In this document: piece by piece, positions 48,721-55,463 of the stretch
Layout of the letters: each line of letters opens with the position of its first letter
How positions within the stretch are numbered: position 1 is the stretch's first letter
Position numbers and translations under genes: made by a program
Assembly (NCBI RefSeq): GCF_001767395.1
Contig: NZ_CP017014.1
Coordinates: 1,992,501-2,056,500, forward strand
Reading direction: 5' to 3'
Source: Rhodococcus sp. WMMA185
GTDB lineage: Bacteria > Actinomycetota > Actinomycetes > Mycobacteriales > Mycobacteriaceae
DNA: 64,000 nucleotides
Notes under the pieces: model-generated
The model's database searches: none
What the model was told of the DNA's origin: nothing
Seen by the model: the letters and a program-made list of their open reading frames with translations, nothing else

Positions 48721-48763
48721 AATGGTGGGAACCGGACTTTGACTAGGTCCGGTTCCCACCATT
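48721..48763 (+). terminator. Terminator after lectin genes
   Basis: AATGGTGGGAACCGGAC (48721-48737) pairs over 17 bp without mismatch with GTCCGGTTCCCACCATT (48747-48763). It lies 55 bp after the lectin B stop. Confidence 0.88.
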
Positions 48764-49369
48764 GTGCGGTGTGTTCGAACGTCGCGGACCAGTGCTCGCC
48801 CACCGTTGGTTGCGGCGCGGCAGGCGGACCGACCATGACCTCGCCCCGGAGTGCGTCCTTCGCGCCCGCTCCCGACCCGACAATTTACTCGGGCGACGAG
48901 GTTCGCGTGGCCTGCAAATCCTCTACACACTTGCACCCGGCACTGACACCGTGTCCGCGTCGTCGCTCAAGCGAACACCCCACCGAACTGGAACCTCGAT
49001 GACGGTGTCCTCATTGGCTGCATTCGACCAACGCACCCCTGACCGGCACAATCACTTTTCAAATGACCACGGCACCCCCGCAATCCACCGCAACCCGGCC
49101 CACACCGAATCCGGCATCCGGCACGCGCGGAAAGGATCCCGTTCCCGCCGCCGACCGCAAGGAATGGGCCGGCCCGAAAAGCACTCCCCGCGCGGGGCAT
49201 CACGTCGTCAACCTGACCATCCGCCCGACTCGAGAGCACAACGAAGTCCCTGCCACGCAACAAGCGCCCGCAACCCGACTACGTGGCCGAGATCGTGCGC
49301 GCCGGTATGAGCTCTGTGGGCGAGGGACAGACCGGTGGCCGCACGCGGTCGGTCAGCTCGTCACGTCGA
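48764..49369. other. Scrambled region with a reversed permease fragment
   Basis: No intact gene is seen. At about 49266-49335 on the plus strand the sequence encodes YVAEIVRAG then SSVGEGQT, a clear match to the permease segment [18 protein letters not shown], here in the opposite orientation to all other copies. It joins directly (via about 34 bp) to repeat copy B. The rest (48764-49265) gives only poor overlapping frames, one of which (49063 on) reads as a Pro/Thr-rich N-terminus; I recognise nothing. Confidence 0.6.
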
Positions 49370-50637
49370 GCTGCGGGCAGTTCGGCCTCGCGTGATGACG
49401 GATTGACCAGTCACTGGCATGTCCTCCAAGAAGATATCGTGGTGCACCGAGCAAACTACGGCGACGGAGAGCTCTCGAACTCCGAGATTGTCAGACGGAA
49501 GCGTACGTCACCCGGATCCGCGCGCGGAATCATCGAACCTCCTCGGCCTGTCGGACAACGAAGACGGTCTTCATCGGCGGAGTGTGCGGGCGAGGACCGT
49601 CTCGGCGAATTCGGCGGTCGACGCGAGCCCACCCAGGTCCGCGGTGGCTACTCCGGAGCAGATCGTATCGCGTACCGCCTCGCTGATCCAACGCGAAGCT
49701 GCGTTAAGGCGATGGTCGTCACGGCGATCGCCGAGCACCTCGAGCATCATTGCCGCCGACAGCATCAGCGCGGTGGGATTGGCCCTGTTCCGCCCCGCGA
49801 TGTCGGGTGCAGCGCCGTGCGCCGCCTGGGCCATCACCTTGGTCTCGGAGGCATTGACCGATGGAGCCGTGCCGAGTGAGCCGGACAGTTCGGCAGTCAG
49901 GTCCGACAAGATGTCGCCGAACATGTTCTCCGTCACGATGACGTCGAAATCACGGCCTCGGCGGACAAGGTGCGCTGCCATCGCATCCACGTGCTCGTCG
50001 TCGATCCGTACGTCGGGGTAGCTGCTCTCCCCCACCTCCCGGCACACGTCGCGGAACAAACCTGTGGTCATCGACAGCACGTTCGCCTTGTGGACGATCG
50101 TGACGTGCCTACGGCGAGCACACGCGAGCGCGAATGCGGTGTGCGCGATACGCTCACACGCCTTCCTCGTCACCATCCCGACCGCCATCGCGACATCGGG
50201 TGTCGGCATGAACTCGCCGCTACCGGCAAACATGTTCCGGTCGGCGTACAGCCCCTCGGTGTTCTCCCGGACGATCACCAAGTCCATGTCCGTCACCATG
50301 GAGGCGACTCCCTCGAGCGAGCGAGCCGGCCGGACGTTCGCGAAGAGATCGAACCGCTTGCGCACCACTGCGCCAGGTGTCAACTGCCCCCGAAACCGTT
50401 CCGGATAACCGGCGCTGTCGTGCGGCCCGAGAATCCACGCATCGAGTTCGTCCAACGTGGCGAGAGTGGAATCGGGGATCGGGGTCCCGTGCGACTCGAT
50501 AGCCTCCAACCCCACAGGCAAATCCACCCAGTCGACGTCGATGCCTGCGGCCGCGGTTGCGGCGGCGACCACGCGCTGAGTTGCCGGAACGATCTCGCGT
50601 CCGATGCCGTCACCGAGAATCACACCGATCCTCATAC
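49370..50637. repeat. 1,268-bp direct repeat, copy B
   Basis: Second copy of 44883-46150. Here the binding-lipoprotein gene is cut off after about 15 codons, so only the dehydrogenase is complete. On the far side the flanks differ (CGGAG in copy A, TGGAA in copy B), which fixes the right border at 46150/50637. Confidence 0.92.
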
Positions 50638-50665
50638 TGGAACTGTTTGCCGTAGTACCGCTCAT
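49571..50665 (-). CDS. Isocitrate/isopropylmalate/tartrate dehydrogenase family protein, copy B
   Basis: Identical in sequence to copy A from MRIGVILGDG onward. An upstream in-frame ATG (50665) adds ten residues, MSGTTANSSS, so this copy may have the original N-terminus. The initiation region has no clear Shine-Dalgarno and the IS605-type element begins within about 20 bp, so its native promoter is probably displaced. No transporter genes follow it. Confidence 0.85.
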   Translation of the reverse strand: MSGTTANSSSMRIGVILGDGIGREIVPATQRVVAAATAAAGIDVDWVDLPVGLEAIESHGTPIPDSTLATLDELDAWILGPHDSAGYPERFRGQLTPGAVVRKRFDLFANVRPARSLEGVASMVTDMDLVIVRENTEGLYADRNMFAGSGEFMPTPDVAMAVGMVTRKACERIAHTAFALACARRRHVTIVHKANVLSMTTGLFRDVCREVGESSYPDVRIDDEHVDAMAAHLVRRGRDFDVIVTENMFGDILSDLTAELSGSLGTAPSVNASETKVMAQAAHGAAPDIAGRNRANPTALMLSAAMMLEVLGDRRDDHRLNAASRWISEAVRDTICSGVATADLGGLASTAEFAETVLARTLRR

Positions 50666-50716
50666 CGAACACCGCCCGAGAAGCCCCCGGCTTTACCCGT
50701 GGGGAGGAAAGGGCGG

Positions 50717-51112
50717 TTAGGCGTTGCGTTGGTTCTCGACATATTTCTTGACTACCTCCAGTGTTGCGCCGCCAACGGTGGCGACGAAGTATGAATTAGT
50801 CCAGAGCGTGGGGATTTTCGACTTCAGGTGCGGGAACTCCTGCCGCAGCAGCCGGGAGGACCGGCCCTTGATCTGCTTGACGAGACGATGAATCCCGTAC
50901 TGCGGATCGACCGAGACAAGCAGCTGAACGTGGTCGGGCATCGTCTCCAGCTCAACAATCGTGGCGTGCCGTTCCGAACAAACCTCCTGGATGATTTGCT
51001 TGAGTCGGTCATCGACCGCACCGCCGATGACCTTGCGTCGGTACTTCGGGCACCACACGACGTGGTAGGTGCATCGGTACACGACACCATTATTTGATCG
51101 AATCTCGGCCAT
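50717..51112 (-). CDS. tnpA: IS200/IS605 transposase TnpA (Y1), His-x-Gln variant
   Basis: A 131-aa Y1 single-strand transposase: YHVVWCPKYRRKVIGG, then MPDHVQLLV, LWTNSYFVATVGGA and VVKKYVENQ with the nucleophile Tyr124. The metal-binding HUH motif of the family (His-hydrophobic-His) reads H61-V-Q63 here. A Gln in the second place is found in some HUH relatives but is unusual for this family, so activity is uncertain. The ATG at 51112 gives the usual length; a longer frame is not needed. Confidence 0.92.
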   Translation of the reverse strand: MAEIRSNNGVVYRCTYHVVWCPKYRRKVIGGAVDDRLKQIIQEVCSERHATIVELETMPDHVQLLVSVDPQYGIHRLVKQIKGRSSRLLRQEFPHLKSKIPTLWTNSYFVATVGGATLEVVKKYVENQRNA

Positions 51113-51150
51113 AAAGAACAGTATATTGCTGAAATGTATATACTGTTCCT

Positions 51151-52308
51151 GTGATCGAGACGGTGCGCTACAACTACCGGCTGCGCCCCGGCACGCAGGC
51201 CGAACGCACAATCCTCGAAGAGTGGCACCGCTGCCGGTTCCTGTGGAACGAGGCCGTCCACCAACAGAAGTCGGGAAAGAGACCAGACCTCAAGAAGCTG
51301 GGCAAACTCCTCACCGAAGCCCGTAGCCGGAACGCATGGCTTAAAGCTGGCTCCCAAAACACCCAGCAGCAGGTACTCCGCACCTACACACAGGCCCTCA
51401 GTCACTCCTTCAGCGTGAAAGGCCGTGGGCGACCCAAGGTCAAGGCCCGGAAGAAGACGTTGCCGTCACTCGAGTACAACACTCGGGGATTCTCCATCCG
51501 TGACAACCGGTTGGTGCTGCCGAAAGGTGTCACCATTCCGGTTGTGTGGTCCCGTAACCTGCCCTCAGAACCGGCCTCCGTTCGCGTCTTCCAGGACAGC
51601 CTCGGACACTGGTACGCCTCGTTCGTCGTGCAACGCGAGGCCACACCCGCCCCCGAGGTTGACCCGGAAAGCCAGGTCGGCATCGACTGGGGCGTCACTA
51701 CCACCGCCACTACCACCGATGAAGCCCACGACCTGCCCTATTTGGGGCACCGGAAACGATGCGCCGCCGAACTCGCCAAAGCCCAGCGCAAAATGTCACG
51801 CCGGCACCGCGGTAAACGCGGACCCCAATCCAGCGGGTACCAGCGGGCGAAACGTGAGGCTGCCAGGCTGCATAAGAAAGCGGCCCGCCAAACCCAGCAC
51901 GACTCGAGGGTCTGGGCGAAGCAGGTCGCCGACAACCATCAGTTGCTCGCCGTCGAAGACTTCAAACCAAAGTTCCTGAAGAAGTCCCGGATGGCCCGCA
52001 AAGCCGCCGATGCTGCGATCGGGGCGGCGAAACGAGAACTTGTCGACCGTGGTCTGCGGGCTGGCCGGAAGGTGGTGTTGGTCAAGCCCGCGCACACGAC
52101 GATGACGTGTTCGAGTTGCTTCGCGAGAGCCAAGCAACAGCTCGAACTCGACGAACGCACTTTCCTGTGCCACTGCTGCGGTTACACCGACAGTCGGGAC
52201 AGGAACGCCGCCAAGACGATCTTGGCTGTGGCAGAACGAGGTCACACCAGCGTTGACGACATAAGACACATTCACCCCACCTCCGGGTTCGGTGAGTGTG
52301 CAGCCTGA
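51151..52308 (+). CDS. tnpB: TnpB-family RNA-guided endonuclease of the IS605-type element
   Basis: A 385-aa TnpB, ancestor group of Cas12. Catalytic RuvC residues are all present: D179 in GIDWGV, E269 in VEDF, D350 in DRNAA. The zinc ribbon TCSSC-14-CHCC lies between the last two. The basic helical N-terminal part (NYRLRPGTQAERTILEEWHR) fits the guide-RNA-binding domain. TnpB cuts DNA guided by an RNA made from the element's right end and helps keep the element at its site. The start codon is GTG. Confidence 0.93.
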   Translation: MIETVRYNYRLRPGTQAERTILEEWHRCRFLWNEAVHQQKSGKRPDLKKLGKLLTEARSRNAWLKAGSQNTQQQVLRTYTQALSHSFSVKGRGRPKVKARKKTLPSLEYNTRGFSIRDNRLVLPKGVTIPVVWSRNLPSEPASVRVFQDSLGHWYASFVVQREATPAPEVDPESQVGIDWGVTTTATTTDEAHDLPYLGHRKRCAAELAKAQRKMSRRHRGKRGPQSSGYQRAKREAARLHKKAARQTQHDSRVWAKQVADNHQLLAVEDFKPKFLKKSRMARKAADAAIGAAKRELVDRGLRAGRKVVLVKPAHTTMTCSSCFARAKQQLELDERTFLCHCCGYTDSRDRNAAKTILAVAERGHTSVDDIRHIHPTSGFGECAA

Positions 52309-52360
52309 GCTGGAAATCCCCCGGCTTAAGCCCTGGGGAACCGTTAAGGGGCCATCATTG
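52220..52360 (+). ncRNA. Putative omega-RNA (TnpB guide) at the right end
   Basis: By family rule the TnpB guide RNA overlaps the 3' end of tnpB, includes the right-end hairpin (52318-52338) and ends with a guide copied from the flank, here around 52345-52365. The hairpin is seen; the RNA itself and its boundaries are inferred. Confidence 0.45.
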
Positions 52361-52365
52361 TCTAC

Positions 52366-52887
52366 ATGGTCCAGTCTGTGGAACTGCTGTTCGACGAGGC
52401 AACCGATGTCGCCGTTCGTGCCGAGTGGCAGCGGCTATGGGATGCGGGTCTACCCAGTCGATCCCGCGTTCGCGCTGTGTCGAATCGACCACACATCACC
52501 TTGTTCGTGGCCCGCCACATCCCGACCGAGATCGACGATCTCCTCGGCCGGAAAATCGCGACGCCTTCCTTTCACATCCGCCTGGGCGGTCTGGTGATGT
52601 TCGGTAGCCGGCATGTCACGTTGTCGCGCCTGGTGGTGCCGTCGAAGGCACTGCTGTCGCTACACCGCACGGTCTTCGACGTGGCGGAACGCGCCGCGGA
52701 AGTCCCCCCGCACATTCGGCCCGGGGAGTGGACGCCGCACGTGACCCTCGCGCGGCGACTTCCGGCCGATCAGATCGCGGAAGCCGCGCGGTTGCTCGAC
52801 GGCGGCGACATCATCGGTCGCGCCTCCGTGATACGCAGATGGGACGGGGACGCCAAACGTGAGTGGGTTCTCACCGCGCCCCCGTGA
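52366..52887 (+). CDS. 2H phosphoesterase (2'-5' RNA ligase/LigT-like)
   Basis: A 173-aa 2H-superfamily protein with both signature motifs, RPHITLFVA (about residue 42) and TPHVTLARR (about 125), which form the two-histidine active site for 2'-3' cyclic or 2'-5' phosphodiester chemistry. The natural substrate is unknown. The ATG is only about 25 bp beyond the right hairpin of the IS605-type element and has no good ribosome-binding site, so its original upstream region may have been replaced. It ends in a 17-bp tail-to-tail overlap with the EamA gene. Confidence 0.85.
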   Translation: MVQSVELLFDEATDVAVRAEWQRLWDAGLPSRSRVRAVSNRPHITLFVARHIPTEIDDLLGRKIATPSFHIRLGGLVMFGSRHVTLSRLVVPSKALLSLHRTVFDVAERAAEVPPHIRPGEWTPHVTLARRLPADQIAEAARLLDGGDIIGRASVIRRWDGDAKREWVLTAPP

Positions 52888-53794
52888 TCATGATGCGCCC
52901 TCGAGTCATCGCATTCGTGGACATTCGCGACGCTCGTTGTGTGACAACGATTCCCGCGATCACGACCAGCGCTCCCACCGGATGGTTCCAGGAGATGCTC
53001 TCCCCGAGCACGACGGCACCGAGCACTATCCCGAACAGCGGGGTCAGGTAGGTGACGGTAGACGCGGCGGTCGGGCCCCAACCACGAACCACGTTGGTAT
53101 TCCAGACGAACGCCAGTCCGGTGCCGAATACTCCGAGCCCGATCATCGACGCAACGACCGCGGGCGTCAGATGCATCGGAGAACTCGCCGCCCACGGCGT
53201 TGCGACCAGCATGACCGTCGCCGCGATGGACACCTGCATGAACGCGATGGTCGGTGTGTCGACACCTCGCGGAAGTACGAAGCGGCGCAGGTAGACCAGC
53301 GCCACGCCGTACGATGCTGTCGCGCCCAGGCACGCGAGCTGCGCAGGGACACTACCGACGATGCCGGCCTGCCAAGGCGCCAGCACCACCATCACCCCCG
53401 AGAATCCGAGCAGCAGGCCGAACAGCTTTGCGTCCGTTAGCCTCTCCGAAGGAAGGAACGCCAGTGCCACAGACATCGTCATCAACGGTGTCGTCGCGTT
53501 GTAGATACTGGCAAGCCCGGAACTGATGGTCTGCTCGGCCCAACTCAGCAGCAACCACGGCACGAGGCACTGCACGACCGCGAGCACGGATAGATGCGTC
53601 CAGGTAGTTGCGTCGCCGGGCAACCGCGATCGGGTCAGGGCGACAACCACACCGAGAGTCAGCGCGCCGAGAACCAGTCTCCACAAGACGACCTGGCTGA
53701 AAGACAAGCCCTCGAGCCCGATTTTGATGAAGAGGAAGCTTGCGCCCCACGCAAGCGCCGCGCCGGCGTACTGGACCGCCAGACCCACCCTCAA
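52871..53794 (-). CDS. EamA/DMT-superfamily exporter
   Basis: About 307 residues with ten predicted membrane spans in two EamA repeats (QYAGAALAWGASFLFIKIGLEG; later ATASYGVALVYLRRFV and TVTYLTPLFGIVLGAVVLGE, the typical second-repeat end). These export amino acids or other metabolites; the substrate is unknown. I set the start at TTG 53794 because it overlaps the stop of the small upstream gene as TTGA, the layout of coupled genes. A GTG two codons on is the alternative. Confidence 0.87.
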   Translation of the reverse strand: MRVGLAVQYAGAALAWGASFLFIKIGLEGLSFSQVVLWRLVLGALTLGVVVALTRSRLPGDATTWTHLSVLAVVQCLVPWLLLSWAEQTISSGLASIYNATTPLMTMSVALAFLPSERLTDAKLFGLLLGFSGVMVVLAPWQAGIVGSVPAQLACLGATASYGVALVYLRRFVLPRGVDTPTIAFMQVSIAATVMLVATPWAASSPMHLTPAVVASMIGLGVFGTGLAFVWNTNVVRGWGPTAASTVTYLTPLFGIVLGAVVLGESISWNHPVGALVVIAGIVVTQRASRMSTNAMTRGRIMITGAR

Positions 53795-53907
53795 AACCGG
53801 AAGTCCCCGTGCTGGCTGACATCGTTGTGTGTGTCGGGTGTACGTCCGCTGAGCACCAGCACGTCGAGCGCCAGGAATACGAGGAGAATCGCGACCAGGA
53901 TTGTCAT
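53791..53907 (-). CDS. Small membrane protein (38 aa)
   Basis: A 38-aa peptide, MTILVAILLVFLALDVLVLS then a soluble tail with Asp/His/Asn and a final GDFRF. One membrane span is followed by a short exposed tail. It is supported mainly by its position: the stop overlaps the EamA start by 4 bases. The upstream region is shared with the divergent regulator gene. No family recognised. Confidence 0.55.
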   Translation of the reverse strand: MTILVAILLVFLALDVLVLSGRTPDTHNDVSQHGDFRF

Positions 53908-53942
53908 TCTTAGAGCCTGGCCACCGCTCACCCCGCACAAAA

Positions 53943-53979
53943 GTGGCAGGAGTGACACAGTTCGACGATTTTCTGCCAC
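53943..53979. promoter_or_regulatory. Inverted repeat before the GlxA-type regulator
   Basis: GTGGCAG (53943-53949) and CTGCCAC (53973-53979) form an inverted pair 10 bp before the regulator start and 36 bp from the divergent small gene. It may be an operator shared by both; the arms are short so the evidence is modest. Confidence 0.35.
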
Positions 53980-53988
53980 ACTGATGCG

Positions 53989-54987
53989 GTGCTGAACAAG
54001 GTTGTCGTCCCACTATTACCTGTGACCGAGGCTTTCGAACTCGGCGTCGCCTGCGAGGTCTTCGGAGTCGACAGATCAGATGACGGACTCCCCACCTACG
54101 ACTTCTCCTTGGTCGCGGGCGCACCGGAGCCCATTCGCACCCGTTTCGGGTACGGAATCGATGTTCCCTACGACCTCGATCGACTCGACGACGCCGATCT
54201 CATCATCGTTCCGGCTGGTGGAACGTACACGGAAACAGACTGCATCGACGTTCGCGCTGTGGACCTCGACTCATGCATGGACCCACTTCTGGACAAGCTC
54301 CGTGGTGCCATCGAGCGCGGAGCCAGAGTCGCGAGCCTCTGCAGCGGCGCGTATGTGCTGGGTGCCGCTGGACTCCTGGACGGCCGCAGGTGCACTACCC
54401 ACTGGAAGCACACCCAGCGACTCACCGAACGCCATCCTGCGGCCACGGTCGATCCGGACGTCCTCTACGTAGACGACGACCCCATCCTGACCAGCGCAGG
54501 TACCGCGGCGGGTATAGATCTGTGCCTGCACATCGTGCGCAAGGAGCAGGGCAGCGCAGTGGCCAACGGCATCGCGCGGCGCATGGTGGTCCCACCTCAC
54601 CGGGACGGTGGTCAGGCTCAATACGTGGCGATGCCGCTTCCGAAGCCGTCGATCGACACCCTCGGGCCTGTGCTGGACTGGATGACCGAACATCTGGCCC
54701 TCGACCTCTCGGTGCCGGCCCTGGCCGCGAAGGCCAACATGTCGCCACGCACATTTGCGAGACGGTTCCAGGCCGAAACCGGCACCACTCCGGCCCGGTG
54801 GCTCCGCGATCAACGGGTCCTCGCCGCGCAACACCACTTGGAGAACTCGGACCTGCCGATCGACGTGGTTGCCGAGCGCGTGGGATTCGGGGGTGGAGCA
54901 GTGCTGCGGCAGCATTTCCTGCGTCTGCGTCACACCACCCCGCAGGCGTACCGCCGCGCCTTCCGCGACACCGAACGAACCGCCTGA
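53989..54987 (+). CDS. GlxA/AraC-family transcriptional regulator with DJ-1/PfpI-like domain
   Basis: A 332-aa regulator. An N-terminal class I glutamine amidotransferase-like domain (residues about 5-180, with VASLCSGAYVLGAAGLLDGRR, the Cys in the nucleophile-elbow position) is followed by an AraC-type double helix-turn-helix (about 225-325: LAAKANMSPRTFARRFQAETG; DVVAERVGFGGGAVLRQHF). Members often control amino-acid or amine metabolism. Start GTG 53989. It is divergent from the small membrane protein/EamA pair, which is its most likely target. Confidence 0.92.
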   Translation: MLNKVVVPLLPVTEAFELGVACEVFGVDRSDDGLPTYDFSLVAGAPEPIRTRFGYGIDVPYDLDRLDDADLIIVPAGGTYTETDCIDVRAVDLDSCMDPLLDKLRGAIERGARVASLCSGAYVLGAAGLLDGRRCTTHWKHTQRLTERHPAATVDPDVLYVDDDPILTSAGTAAGIDLCLHIVRKEQGSAVANGIARRMVVPPHRDGGQAQYVAMPLPKPSIDTLGPVLDWMTEHLALDLSVPALAAKANMSPRTFARRFQAETGTTPARWLRDQRVLAAQHHLENSDLPIDVVAERVGFGGGAVLRQHFLRLRHTTPQAYRRAFRDTERTA

Positions 54988-55060
54988 TCGCCCCACCGGG
55001 AAGAATCGGGCAGATCCGTACGTTACACAAGCAACACCCTCACCGATCGGAAGGACCCTC

Positions 55061-55429
55061 GTGGCCACCAAGACACTGACTCAACAGAACTTCGACGAGA
55101 CCGTGACCGGTAATGACGTGGTTCTCGTCGACTTCTGGGCATCGTGGTGCGGACCCTGCCGCGCGTTTGCTCCCACCTTCGAGGCTTCGTCGGAGAAGCA
55201 CCCCGACGTGGTCCACGCCAAGGTTGACACCGAAGCGGAACAAGGCATTGCAGCGGCGGCGAACATCCGCTCGATCCCGACCATCATGGCGTTCCGCGAG
55301 GGTGTACTGGTATTCAGCCAGCCGGGCGCCCTGCCGCCGGCCGCACTCGAGGATCTCGTCACGCAGGTGAAGGCCCTCGACATGGACGAGGTACGCAAGC
55401 AGATCGCCGAGCAGGCTCCGGCCGAATAG
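55061..55429 (+). CDS. Thioredoxin
   Basis: A 122-aa thioredoxin: VVLVDFWASWCGPCRAFAPTFE with redox pair CGPC, cis-Pro in SIPTIMAFREG, then a C-terminal helical extension of about 20 residues. It is longer than classical TrxA, like actinobacterial TrxC-type secondary thioredoxins. The GTG at 55061 follows GGAAGGA. Preceded by the GlxA-type regulator (73-bp gap), convergent with polA. Confidence 0.93.
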   Translation: MATKTLTQQNFDETVTGNDVVLVDFWASWCGPCRAFAPTFEASSEKHPDVVHAKVDTEAEQGIAAAANIRSIPTIMAFREGVLVFSQPGALPPAALEDLVTQVKALDMDEVRKQIAEQAPAE

Positions 55430-55463
55430 GGGCGAAGGGGCCGAACAGGACGAGGGGCGCCGC

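Larger units (their letters stand above)
50680..52345. mobile_element. IS605-type insertion sequence (divergent tnpA and tnpB)
   Basis: A complete-looking IS200/IS605 element with tnpA on the minus and tnpB on the plus strand. Both ends carry similar subterminal hairpins: CCCCCGGCTTTACCCGTGGGG at 50684-50704 and CCCCCGGCTTAAGCCCTGGGG at 52318-52338, as expected for a family that moves as single strands without terminal inverted repeats or target duplication. Exact ends cannot be set without an empty site. It lies directly beside repeat copy B. Confidence 0.85.

Noticed and set aside
48764-49310. Open frames of 80-180 codons after the lectin terminator
   Set aside because: Overlapping frames with no family pattern, Arg/Pro-rich as expected for random high-GC DNA; left as unassigned.
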